Source of the DNA: Pseudomonas farsensis
GTDB taxonomy: Bacteria; Pseudomonadota; Gammaproteobacteria; Pseudomonadales; Pseudomonadaceae
Reading direction: 5' to 3'
Length of the DNA: 64,000 nucleotides
Assembly: GCF_014268805.2 (NCBI RefSeq)
Contig: NZ_JABWRF020000003.1
Coordinates: 152,001 to 216,000, forward strand
Part shown: one piece after another, positions 36,501 to 43,330 of the stretch
Layout of the letters: each line of letters begins with the position of its first letter
Numbering within the stretch: position 1 is the stretch's first letter
Notes under the pieces: model-generated
The model's database searches: none
What the model was told of the DNA's origin: nothing
The model's input: the letters and a program-made list of their open reading frames with translations, nothing else
Position numbers and translations under genes: made by a program

Positions 36501-36642
36501 TCACCGTGATCAGCGCGTTTTCCATTTGCGGGTACTGGCGAATCTGCAGCTTGCTCCAGGCCTGCAACCCCAGCAGCAGTATCAGCAGGCTGACCACGCA
36601 GGCCAACACCGGGCGGCGGATGAACGGGTCAGTGAACGCCAT
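33595..36642 (-). CDS. mexW: RND multidrug efflux permease, MexW type
   Basis: Proton-driven inner-membrane pump of the HAE1 RND family. The 1015 residues carry twelve predicted membrane segments in the usual 1+5 twice pattern and the proton relay Asp400-Asp401 in TM4 (MVLAIGLVVDDAIVVVENIH). Two large periplasmic loops are present. The chain lacks the C-terminal extension of MexB. Located 11 bp after the adaptor gene. The MexW name rests on the adaptor-permease pair lying next to the DUF1513/imelysin/bifA/sodB block, as recalled for PA4374-PA4375. Confidence 0.9.
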   Translation of the reverse strand: MAFTDPFIRRPVLACVVSLLILLLGLQAWSKLQIRQYPQMENALITVTTAYPGANAETIQGYITQPLQQSLASADGIDYMTSVSRQNFSVISVYARVGADSDRLFTQLLAKANEVRNKLPQNAEDPVLSKEAADASALMYVSFYSTEMSNPQITDYLSRVIQPKLATLPGMAEAEILGNQVFAMRIWIDPVKLAGFGLSALDVTDAVRRYNFLAAAGEVKGEYVVTSVNATTELKSAEAFAALPVKTRGDSRVLLGDVARIEMGAENYDTVSSFDGTPSVYIGIKATPAANPLEVIKEVRRIMPQLEEQLPSSLKVSIAYDATLFIQASIDEVIKTLGEAVLIVIVVVFLFLGALRSVLIPVVTIPLSMIGVLFFMQMMGYSLNLLTLLAMVLAIGLVVDDAIVVVENIHRHIEEGEPPLEAALHGAREIAVPVVSMTITLAAVYAPIGFLTGLTGALFKEFALTLAGAVVISGIVALTLSPMMCALLLRPEQSDHGLAHRLDRVFDSLKGRYQRLLHGTLNSRPVVLVFAALILCLIPVLLMFTRNELAPDEDQGVIFMISSAPQTANLDYLNAYTDQFTPIFKRFPEYYSSFQINGFNGVQSGIGGFLLKPWNERERTQMELLPQVQAQLEQIGGLQVFGFNLPSLPGTGEGLPFQFVINTAGDYPALLEVTQRIKERAQASGKFAFLDIDLAFDKPEVMIDIDRAKAAQMGVSMDTLGSTLATLLGEAEINRFTLEGCSYKVIAQVERPYRANPGWLNSYYVKNEQGQLLPLSTLITLSDRARPRQLNQFQQLNSAIIQGFPLVSMGEALETVRSIAREEAPEGFSIDYAGTARQFVQEGSALWMTFGLALAMIFLVLAAQFESFRDPLVILVTVPLSICGALLPLFLGVSSMNIYTQVGLVTLIGLITKHGILIVEFANQLREEKGLEVRAAIEEAAAIRLRPVLMTTAAMVFGMVPLILASGAGAVSRFDIGVVIATGMSIGTLFTLFVLPCVYTLLAHRGRTAGEPGIG

Positions 36643-36653
36643 GCCGGGGCTCC

Positions 36654-37796
36654 TCAGTTGGCGCCAGGCGCGGCGGGTTCAAGAGCGGGCTGGTCGCTGA
36701 TACGAATGGCGGCCCCAGGCGTCAGCTTGAGTTGGCCTGCGGTAACCACCCGGTCGCCGGCCTGCAAGCCCTTGGTTACCACCACCCAGCCATCGCGGCG
36801 CTCGCCGGTTTGCACGGTGCGCTGCTCGGCAACCAGTTGCCCCTGGCCGTCGGCGCTGGTGTCTGGCTTGCCGTCCTTGTCCTTTTTAGCGCCGATCACA
36901 TAGACCGAATTGCCATACAGGGTGTAGGTAATGGCGTTTTCCGGTACCACCACTTGCGGGTGTGGGTCGGGCAGCAGCACCTGCAGGCTTGCGAACATAC
37001 CGGGCAGTAGCTTGCCATCGGGATTGGCCAGGGTGGCGCGCAGCAGCAGGTTACGCGTGCTTTCCTCGACCTTGGGGTTGATCGCGCTGAGGCTGGCCGG
37101 GAAGGTCTGGCCGGGGTAGGCGGCCACCTGCACCTGTATCTGTTGGCCCAGGCTCAGTTGCGGCAGGGCTTGCTCGGGCACGTTGAAGTCGACGTACAGG
37201 CTCGACAGGTCCTGCAGGGTGGCGATCACCGTGCCGCTGGCAAGGTAGGCGCCGACGTCGACCTGGCGGATGCCGATGGTGCCGCTGAACGGCGCGCTGA
37301 TGCTCTTTTTCTTCAGCGACGCCTTGAGCTGGTCGACCACGGCCTGGTTACGCCGGTACTGGGAGCTGAGGCGGTCGAACTCGCCGCGGGAGATGGCCGA
37401 GTCTCCGACCAGTTGGCTGCCGCGCCCGTAGTCGACTTTGGCCAGCCCCAGGTCGGCCTGGGCGGTGCCCAGCAGCGCGGTTTCCTGTTCGTTGTCCAGT
37501 TGCAACAGCAACTGGCCAGCCTTGACCTGCTGGCCGGACTCGAAATGCAGTGACTTGACCGTGCCTGCCACTTCCAGGCTCAGTTCCACGCCCTGATAGG
37601 CCTTCAGGCTACCCACCGCCGGCAGGCGCTGCTGCCACTGGCGCAACTGCGCCTCGCCCGCAGCCACGCTCACCGGCGGCTTGGGCTGGGAGAACTGCTG
37701 AATCTGCTGGTAGATGGAGAAGCCCTTGATGGCCCCCAGAATCAACACGATCAGCACGACGATGGCCAACATGATCAGCATGCGCCGGCGCAGCAT
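36654..37796 (-). CDS. mexV: RND efflux periplasmic adaptor, MexV type
   Basis: Membrane-fusion protein linking MexW to an outer-membrane channel. The 380 residues contain an N-terminal membrane anchor (MLIMLAIVVLIVLILGAI), a split lipoyl domain (SLEVAGTVKSLHFESGQQVKAGQLLLQLD and KKKSISAPFSGTIGIRQVDVGAYLASG) flanking a helical hairpin, then beta-barrel and membrane-proximal domains. I chose ATG 37796 because an upstream in-frame extension is not hydrophobic or family-like. No outer-membrane channel gene follows mexW, so an OprM-like partner must be encoded elsewhere. Confidence 0.9.
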   Translation of the reverse strand: MLRRRMLIMLAIVVLIVLILGAIKGFSIYQQIQQFSQPKPPVSVAAGEAQLRQWQQRLPAVGSLKAYQGVELSLEVAGTVKSLHFESGQQVKAGQLLLQLDNEQETALLGTAQADLGLAKVDYGRGSQLVGDSAISRGEFDRLSSQYRRNQAVVDQLKASLKKKSISAPFSGTIGIRQVDVGAYLASGTVIATLQDLSSLYVDFNVPEQALPQLSLGQQIQVQVAAYPGQTFPASLSAINPKVEESTRNLLLRATLANPDGKLLPGMFASLQVLLPDPHPQVVVPENAITYTLYGNSVYVIGAKKDKDGKPDTSADGQGQLVAEQRTVQTGERRDGWVVVTKGLQAGDRVVTAGQLKLTPGAAIRISDQPALEPAAPGAN

Positions 37797-37948
37797 GGTC
37801 CGGTTCCTTGGCGATGGAATTGCTATGAGCGAGGCACGAACACGGGGCGTCCTGCCCACGGGTGATGGGGCAAGTATTGTCCAGATTCAGGAAAAGGGGA
37901 GGGCGTTGCTGGCGTTCGCGAAATAACGCCGGCCAGGCCACGCGGTCG

Positions 37949-37999
37949 GTGTAGGAGCGGCCTTGTGCCGCGAAAGGGCCGCAGAGCGGCCCCAGCGGT
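37949..37999. repeat. Single REP unit with attached hairpin
   Basis: GTGTAGGAGCGGCCTTGTGC matches the arms at 12.2 and 14.8 kb, followed by GGGCCGC-AGA-GCGGCCC. It lies between mexV and the end of the iron module and may terminate the latter's minus-strand transcript. Confidence 0.75.
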
Positions 38000-38012
38000 T
38001 GCGGTGTTGCCA

Positions 38013-39113
38013 TCAAGCCAGATGCAGATGGTTATCCCAGAACCCCGAAGGCAGGTTCAGCGGTTGCCCGACCAGCTCAGGCTTGCGGCAATCATAGTAG
38101 CGGCAGCGCCCTTGCCCGGAGGTAACGACAAAACCATCTTTCACCGCCCCCACCCCGGCGCAGTCGGGCATCGGTGCATCAAGCTTCACCGCGCCGCTGT
38201 CCAGGTCCCAGATAAACAGCCGGTTGGCCCGTGGCGCAGTCAGCGCCACCAGACGCAGGTCGCTGTGGATGGCGACGCTGGCGGTGTACTGGGCCATCGC
38301 CTGCAACTGCCGCTCGGGCACCGGGAAGGCTTTGAACGGCTCGCCCGGGCGCTTGATCGCCAGCAACTCGGCCGTTTCGTGCGCACCGCCCATGAACTGC
38401 TGGCAGGCGGCGATGGTGCCATCGGTGCCCACCGCAAGGTGGCGCACGCTGTTCATCTGCTGGGCCAGCGTCTCTTTGCTCAACAACGTGCCATCACGCT
38501 GCATCAGCACCAGGCTCGGCTGCATGGCGTCGAGGTTCATTTCCACCCGGCTCTCGGCCTCGGTGCGAATGCCGCCGTTGGCCACTACCAGGGTTTCGCC
38601 GTCGGGCAGCCAGGCCAGTTCATGCGGGCCTATGCCATGGGTCGACAGCTCGCCGCTGTGCACCAGGCGCTCACCCTCGAAGCGGTACACCCCCAGCACG
38701 CCACGCCCGGGGTCGGTGGTGTCGTTCTCGGTGGTGTACAGCCATTCGCCGCCCTTGTGGATAACTGCATGGCCGTAGAAGTGACGCTGCGGTTGCGCGG
38801 TGAGAGTCTGCAGCAGGCGGCCGTCGCGCAGGTCCAGCAGGTAGCTCTCTGTGCCAGGCCTGCGGGCCACGAACAACGCGATGGGCAGCGTGGGGTGGTT
38901 GATGATCGCGTGGCAACGCTGGCCGACCTCGGTGCTGAACACCTGGCTGCCGTCCAGGCGAAACCCGACGGCGTAGTGCTTGCCGTCGGCATCGTCCCGC
39001 GCCGAGAGCAGCAGGGGCTCGCTGCCTTTGTTGCGCAGCAGGCTCCAGCCCCCCAGGGTCAGGGCACTGAGCACAACGCTACCGAGTTTGATCGCCTGGC
39101 GTCGCAGCATCAT
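38013..39113 (-). CDS. DUF1513 protein, predicted secreted beta-propeller
   Basis: A 366-residue protein of the DUF1513 family. The N-terminus MLRRQAIKLGSVVLSALTLGG has twin arginines and a hydrophobic stretch, so Tat export is plausible. The body contains repeated blade-like stretches (HAIINHPTLPIALFVARRPG, YGHAVIHKGGEWLYTTEND, HGIGPHELAWLPDGETLVVANGG), suggesting a seven-bladed propeller. Function unknown. It is the last gene of an apparent minus-strand operon with a di-haem protein and an imelysin; its start overlaps the upstream stop. Confidence 0.88.
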   Translation of the reverse strand: MMLRRQAIKLGSVVLSALTLGGWSLLRNKGSEPLLLSARDDADGKHYAVGFRLDGSQVFSTEVGQRCHAIINHPTLPIALFVARRPGTESYLLDLRDGRLLQTLTAQPQRHFYGHAVIHKGGEWLYTTENDTTDPGRGVLGVYRFEGERLVHSGELSTHGIGPHELAWLPDGETLVVANGGIRTEAESRVEMNLDAMQPSLVLMQRDGTLLSKETLAQQMNSVRHLAVGTDGTIAACQQFMGGAHETAELLAIKRPGEPFKAFPVPERQLQAMAQYTASVAIHSDLRLVALTAPRANRLFIWDLDSGAVKLDAPMPDCAGVGAVKDGFVVTSGQGRCRYYDCRKPELVGQPLNLPSGFWDNHLHLA

Positions 39114-40177
39114 CAGTCACCGTCGTTGGCGTTGAAGCCCAGCTGGATATTCAGCGCCTTGGCCAGTTCACCTTCATGCAGGCGATGAACGACGTTGAGG
39201 CTGTCGTAGATCTGCGTGAGTTTCTGCTGGCCGGCGTCATCGGCCAACAGCTCGCCGAGGGTCTGCTGGTTGGCATCGAGCAGTTTGAAGGCCGCAGCGT
39301 AGGCGTCGTCGATCTTCTGCGCCAGTGGCGCCTGGTCTTTGCCCAGCAGGCCGCGCAGGCCCTGGTTGTCGACTCCGACCCAAACGGCCTGGGCGGCTTT
39401 GAGCGAAGCTTCCAGGCTTTTGAGCGACGAGTGGCTACGCCAGGCTTCGGCTTGCAGCGGCTGTGGGATGCCCTTGCTCAGGCGGCCCATGGGGGCACCG
39501 AGCTTTTTCTTCAGGGTGTCCAGCGCAGTCACCTGGGCACGCAGCAGGTCGGCGATGGCCTCGTGGGAGTCGGCATAGCGCTGGTTGGGGAACTTGGTCA
39601 TCTGCGAGAGCATGCCGTCGGTGCTGTTCCAGCCTTTGAGAATCTCTTCGGCCAGGGCTTGCTGGTGCTCGGCGATGGCCACCAGCAGCGGGCAGTAGCG
39701 GGCCTTTTGCTCGGCGCTGGCGACGTCGGGCTTGCTGTCGAACAGGATGTACTCGTAGGCCGACAGGCCGCGCACTACCACGCTGGCTTTACCCAGCGAT
39801 TCCTTGTCGACCGGCTTGTCGCCGTTGACCAGTTGCTCGACCTGGCGGCCCACCAGGTTTTTCTTGTCGGGCCAGAACTGCACCTGCCAGGCGCGGTTGC
39901 CTTCGGCCAGCGGGCCCACCAGCAGCGGCTGCAGCTCGGCCCAGGCTTTCTGTGCGTTGAGGAAGTCGGCGCGGGCGTTGTCCAGCGAGGTCTTGCCTTC
40001 GCAATAGGCCAGGGCGCTGGCGGCCAGGGCGCGGTCGGCTTCGACCCAGCGGCTGTAGGTCGGCAGGATCACCTGCTTGGCGATGGCCGAGGAGGTGACG
40101 GCCTGCGGGTCCTGCGGCGAGCAGGCGCCCAGGGCGATGGCGGCGAGGCTGGTGAACAACAGCTTGGGTCGGAACAT
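39113..40177 (-). CDS. Imelysin-family lipoprotein with altered active-site motif
   Basis: A 354-residue imelysin/peptidase-M75-like protein. The signal ends in lipobox LGAC (Cys19), predicting a lipid-anchored periplasmic or outer-membrane protein. The family GxHxxE motif is replaced by GLSAYE (137-142), with the His missing, so metal binding, if any, must differ from that of the paralogue at 41.8-43.2 kb. It lies 19 bp after the di-haem gene and overlaps the DUF1513 gene. Family context points to iron or metal handling; no enzyme activity can be claimed. Confidence 0.87.
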   Translation of the reverse strand: MFRPKLLFTSLAAIALGACSPQDPQAVTSSAIAKQVILPTYSRWVEADRALAASALAYCEGKTSLDNARADFLNAQKAWAELQPLLVGPLAEGNRAWQVQFWPDKKNLVGRQVEQLVNGDKPVDKESLGKASVVVRGLSAYEYILFDSKPDVASAEQKARYCPLLVAIAEHQQALAEEILKGWNSTDGMLSQMTKFPNQRYADSHEAIADLLRAQVTALDTLKKKLGAPMGRLSKGIPQPLQAEAWRSHSSLKSLEASLKAAQAVWVGVDNQGLRGLLGKDQAPLAQKIDDAYAAAFKLLDANQQTLGELLADDAGQQKLTQIYDSLNVVHRLHEGELAKALNIQLGFNANDGD

Positions 40178-40196
40178 GCCCGGCTCCTTGTGCGTT

Positions 40197-41618
40197 TTAA
40201 AGTGAATTCAGAAACGCCAGCAGCGCGGCGCGCTGCTCGGCATTGAACGTCAGAACCTGGTCGCGCGCCGCCTGGGCTTCGCCGCCGTGCCAGAGCACGG
40301 CTTCGAGCAGGTTGCGGGCGCGCCCGTCATGCAGAAAACGGCTGTGCCCGCTTACGGTTTCGGACAGGCCCACACCCCACAGCGGGGCGGTGCGCCAGTC
40401 CTGGCCATTGGCGGCAAATTCGGTGCGCTCATCGCTAAGGCCCGGGCCCATGTCGTGCAGCAGCAGGTCACTGTACGGGCGGATCACCTGGCCGGCCAGT
40501 TCTGGCTCATGGGCGTCGGCAGCGGTGGTGAACTGCGGGGTGTGGCAGCCTTGGCAACCGGCCTCGAAGAACAGGTTCTTGCCAGCCAGCACTTGCGGCG
40601 CGTCGACGTTGCGCCGGGCCGGAACACCCAGGTTGCGGGTATAGAAGGTGACCAAGCGCAGGATGTTGTCGCTGACTTCCTTCTCGCCATCCTGCCCGTC
40701 GCCGTTGGGCGCTGCCAGGCAGTCAGTCTGCGCCGGGGTACAGTCGTCCTTGGGTTGCAGCGTGCTGGTCAGGCCCATGTCGCCGGCGAAGGCGTGCACG
40801 TTCTGCTGGTTGACGTTGGGTTGCCCGGCCTTCCAGCCGAAACGCCCGACCACGGTCTTGCCTTGGGCGTCATCCCACACCCGGTTGGCGCGGCCACGGA
40901 TGCCATCGTGGTTGCGGTCGTCCGGGTCTTCGTTGGCCAGCAGGTCTGCTTCGGGGATGGCTTCCAGCAGGCCAAGGCCGATCATCGGTGGCGCTACCCG
41001 GGCCGAAAAGCGCGTGTCGGGGTGCATCGGGCCATAGCCGAGCTGGGTGATCTGCAGGGTCGGGCGTTGCAGTTCGACCTTATGGCCATCCTTGAAGGTG
41101 ACAGTAAGGCTGTCGTAGTTCACCCGCACCTTCCCTTCAGGGGCCACGCCTGGGATGGCCATGTCCTGCAACTGCGTGCCGTAGACCGGCTCGGGGACCA
41201 CGCCGATGCGTTCGATTTCGCGGGCGAGGTAGGGCTGGTCGGGGATCGACAGGCGCACCAGCATGGATACCGCGTTGCTGTCGTCAGGCGCTGGCGGGTG
41301 GCCACGGCCATCGCGCACGTGGCAGTTCTGGCAGGCGTTGGTATTGAACAGCGGCCCCAGGCCATCGCGGGCGGTGGTGGTGCTCGGGGCGATCACCCAA
41401 GGGCTGCGAAAGAAGCTGTTGCCCACGGAAAAATCCAGGCGCCGTTCTGGCGACAGGTTGGCAGAAGGCAATGAATAGGCATTGCGATCACTGCGCTGCA
41501 CCGTTGCCTGGCCACCGGAAAGGGCTTCACCGGGCTCGGCCTGGGTGAAACGCGGCGCGTCGTCACAGGCGGCGAGGGCGAGTGCCAGTAGCAGGGGGCT
41601 TAGGCGGAGCAAGGACAT
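40197..41618 (-). CDS. Di-haem thiol-oxidoreductase-like lipoprotein (DUF1111)
   Basis: A 473-residue c-type cytochrome related to di-haem peroxidase/MauG-like proteins (DUF1111). The signal peptide ends in lipobox LAAC (Cys18). Two haem-binding motifs are seen: CQNCH (96-100) and CQGCH (355-359). The conserved HPDTRFSARVAPPMIGLGLLEAIPE is present. It would transfer electrons to or from a metal or protein substrate in the periplasm. First gene of the minus-strand trio with imelysin and DUF1513, 217 bp after a second imelysin gene. Confidence 0.9.
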   Translation of the reverse strand: MSLLRLSPLLLALALAACDDAPRFTQAEPGEALSGGQATVQRSDRNAYSLPSANLSPERRLDFSVGNSFFRSPWVIAPSTTTARDGLGPLFNTNACQNCHVRDGRGHPPAPDDSNAVSMLVRLSIPDQPYLAREIERIGVVPEPVYGTQLQDMAIPGVAPEGKVRVNYDSLTVTFKDGHKVELQRPTLQITQLGYGPMHPDTRFSARVAPPMIGLGLLEAIPEADLLANEDPDDRNHDGIRGRANRVWDDAQGKTVVGRFGWKAGQPNVNQQNVHAFAGDMGLTSTLQPKDDCTPAQTDCLAAPNGDGQDGEKEVSDNILRLVTFYTRNLGVPARRNVDAPQVLAGKNLFFEAGCQGCHTPQFTTAADAHEPELAGQVIRPYSDLLLHDMGPGLSDERTEFAANGQDWRTAPLWGVGLSETVSGHSRFLHDGRARNLLEAVLWHGGEAQAARDQVLTFNAEQRAALLAFLNSL

Positions 41619-41684
41619 CGGTGATCCTGGGCGAGGGCGAAAAACCGGCGTGCAAGCTTAGCAAAGTGGGGGGCATTGAATAAG

Positions 41685-41701
41685 AGCAATTTGCAATTGC
41701 T
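41685..41701. promoter_or_regulatory. AT-rich operator candidate before the di-haem gene
   Basis: AGCAAT-TTGCA-ATTGCT is a perfect dyad with 6-bp arms, 67 bp upstream of the di-haem start codon, in an AT-rich island unlike its surroundings. It scores only about 9/19 against the Fur consensus, so the regulator is open. Confidence 0.45.
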
Positions 41702-41730
41702 GGATGAAATCGCTAGCGATTGGCCCACTG

Positions 41731-41760
41731 CGTAGGCGCGGCACAAGGCCGCTCCTACAT
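41731..41760. repeat. Single REP half-unit
   Basis: GCGGCACAAGGCCGCTCCTA is the complement of the GTAGGAGCGGCCTTG-type REP arm seen at 12.2, 14.8 and 37.9 kb. No second arm is nearby. Confidence 0.75.
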
Positions 41761-41784
41761 GGCATCCGCATGGCCGCTGAGCGC

Positions 41785-41809
41785 AAAAAAGGCGGTCCGA
41801 AGGCCGCCT
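41785..41809 (-). terminator. Terminator of the imelysin gene at 41.8-43.2 kb
   Basis: On the minus strand GGCGG and CCGCC form a stem around GGACCTTCGG-like loop bases, followed by a T-run (AAAAAA on plus at 41785-41790). It lies 27 bp after the stop. Confidence 0.7.
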
Positions 41810-41835
41810 CTGTGGTTAAACCACCACCGCGTGGA

Positions 41836-43170
41836 TCAGAACTCGTGATCAGCGGTGTCCGGGTTCAGGTTGGAGATGCCCAGCTTGCCTGCGGCCTGTT
41901 CGATGGCACCGGTCTGCTTGACCAGCGAAGCGATGGCGTCGCGCACGATCTGGTTGCCAGCAGTGTTGTCGGCGGCGATCAGTTGGTCGTAGTGCTCGCC
42001 TTTGAGGGCGTGGTCGACCATGACCTGGATCTTCGCCTCGGTGGCTTCAAGGTCAGCCTTCAGCGTGGCGTCTGCCGCAGGGTCGGCCTTGGCCACCAGC
42101 GACGACAGGCTCGGGCCGGTCAGCTTGCTGCCGTCGACACGGGTGTATTCGCCCAGGTAGACGTTGCGGATACCCTTGGCGTCATAGAAGTGCGAGTAGT
42201 GGGTGTTGTCGCTGAAGCAGTCCTGCTCGTCTTCCGGCGAGTTGGCTTCCAGCGAGACCTTCATGCGCTCGCCGGCCAGTTCGCCCAGCGACAGGCTGCC
42301 CATGCCGAACAGCATCTTGCGCAGGCCGTCGTTGACAGGCTCCGCTTCCAAGGTGGCGCGGTAGTTGTCGGCGACGTTCGGTGCCCAGTTGCCGACCATC
42401 TCTTCGAGGTCTTTGACCAGCAGCTCGGTGACCGCCTTCAGGTAGGCGCGGCGGCGTTCGTTGTGCCCGCCAGTTGCGCCTTTGCCTTCGAGGTAGTCAG
42501 ACACCGGGCGTGCGCCAGCGCCAGGGCCGGTGCCGTTGAGGTCCTGGCCCCAGAGCAGGAATTCGATGGCGTGGTAGCCGGTCGCAACGTTGGCTTCCGA
42601 ACCGCCCAGCTCGTTCAGGCTTGCCAGTTTTTCAGGGGTGATGTCCTTGACGTCGACCTTCTCTTCGCCCACCTGGATCTGGGTGTTGGCGATGATGTTG
42701 GCGCTGGCCGCCGGGTTGCCCAGGGCGTGCTCGTAGCTCTTGTCGACGTAGTCGATCAGGCCTTCGTCCAGGGGCCAGGCGTTAACCTGGCCTTCCCAGT
42801 CGTCGATGATGGTGTTGCCAAAGCGGAACGCTTCGCTTTGCAGGTACGGTACGCGGGCAGCGACCCAAGCCTCTTTGGCGGCTTTCAGGGTTTCTTCGCT
42901 CGGCTTGGCGAGGAAGGCGTCTACTGCGTTTTGCAGGGCCTTGGCAGTGCTCAGCGAGTCGCTGTAAACGGCGTAGACCATCTCGGTGTAATGCTTGACC
43001 ACGGCCTTGCCAGCGGCTTCATCGACCGCGCCAGGGGCTGCAGCGGTGGTGCTGGCAGCAGCAGGGGCCTGGGCTTGCGGGGCAGCAGCCTTGTCGTCCT
43101 TCTCGCCGCAACCGGCGAGGGCGATGGCGATGGCCAGCAGACTGGCGGAGGCCAGAGGCATACGAATCAT
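41836..43170 (-). CDS. Imelysin-family lipoprotein with intact GxHxxE motif (IcmP-like)
   Basis: A 444-residue M75/imelysin protein. The lipobox LAGC puts the lipidated Cys at 21, followed by an Ala/Pro-rich linker (28-47). The GYHAIE motif (198-203) is the complete family signature, and EFLLWGQDLNG follows. Homologues include the insulin-cleaving membrane protein IcmP of P. aeruginosa and the iron-related EfeO/imelysin proteins; a peptidase role is doubtful and metal binding more likely. ATG 43170 has AGGAAA upstream. A Fur-box-like site lies 76 bp before it. Confidence 0.9.
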   Translation of the reverse strand: MIRMPLASASLLAIAIALAGCGEKDDKAAAPQAQAPAAASTTAAAPGAVDEAAGKAVVKHYTEMVYAVYSDSLSTAKALQNAVDAFLAKPSEETLKAAKEAWVAARVPYLQSEAFRFGNTIIDDWEGQVNAWPLDEGLIDYVDKSYEHALGNPAASANIIANTQIQVGEEKVDVKDITPEKLASLNELGGSEANVATGYHAIEFLLWGQDLNGTGPGAGARPVSDYLEGKGATGGHNERRRAYLKAVTELLVKDLEEMVGNWAPNVADNYRATLEAEPVNDGLRKMLFGMGSLSLGELAGERMKVSLEANSPEDEQDCFSDNTHYSHFYDAKGIRNVYLGEYTRVDGSKLTGPSLSSLVAKADPAADATLKADLEATEAKIQVMVDHALKGEHYDQLIAADNTAGNQIVRDAIASLVKQTGAIEQAAGKLGISNLNPDTADHEF

Positions 43171-43245
43171 TGTGGGTTTCCTGCGTCGTGTGGTTGGACC
43201 AGAGGGTTGGGCCGTGCGCCTTGGCACGCGAAACTACAACATCAT

Positions 43246-43264
43246 GCGAAAGATTTGCATTTGC
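43246..43264 (-). promoter_or_regulatory. Candidate Fur box upstream of the imelysin gene
   Basis: Read on the minus strand, GCAAATGCAAATCTTTCGC aligns with the 19-bp Fur consensus at 12 of 19 positions. It shows the two direct GCAAAT hexamers plus an inverted TTTCGC expected for Fur. It lies 76 bp upstream of the start, in the promoter zone. Confidence 0.6.
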
Positions 43265-43330
43265 TGTAAAGGGGCGCTGGCGCATTTCACGCAAACGCCC
43301 GTTTACACCAAGGGCAATAAAGACGGGGGG

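Noticed and set aside
38224..38778. Plus-strand open frame antisense to the DUF1513 gene
   Set aside because: Ser/Arg/Cys-rich composition without motifs, complementary to a credible gene.
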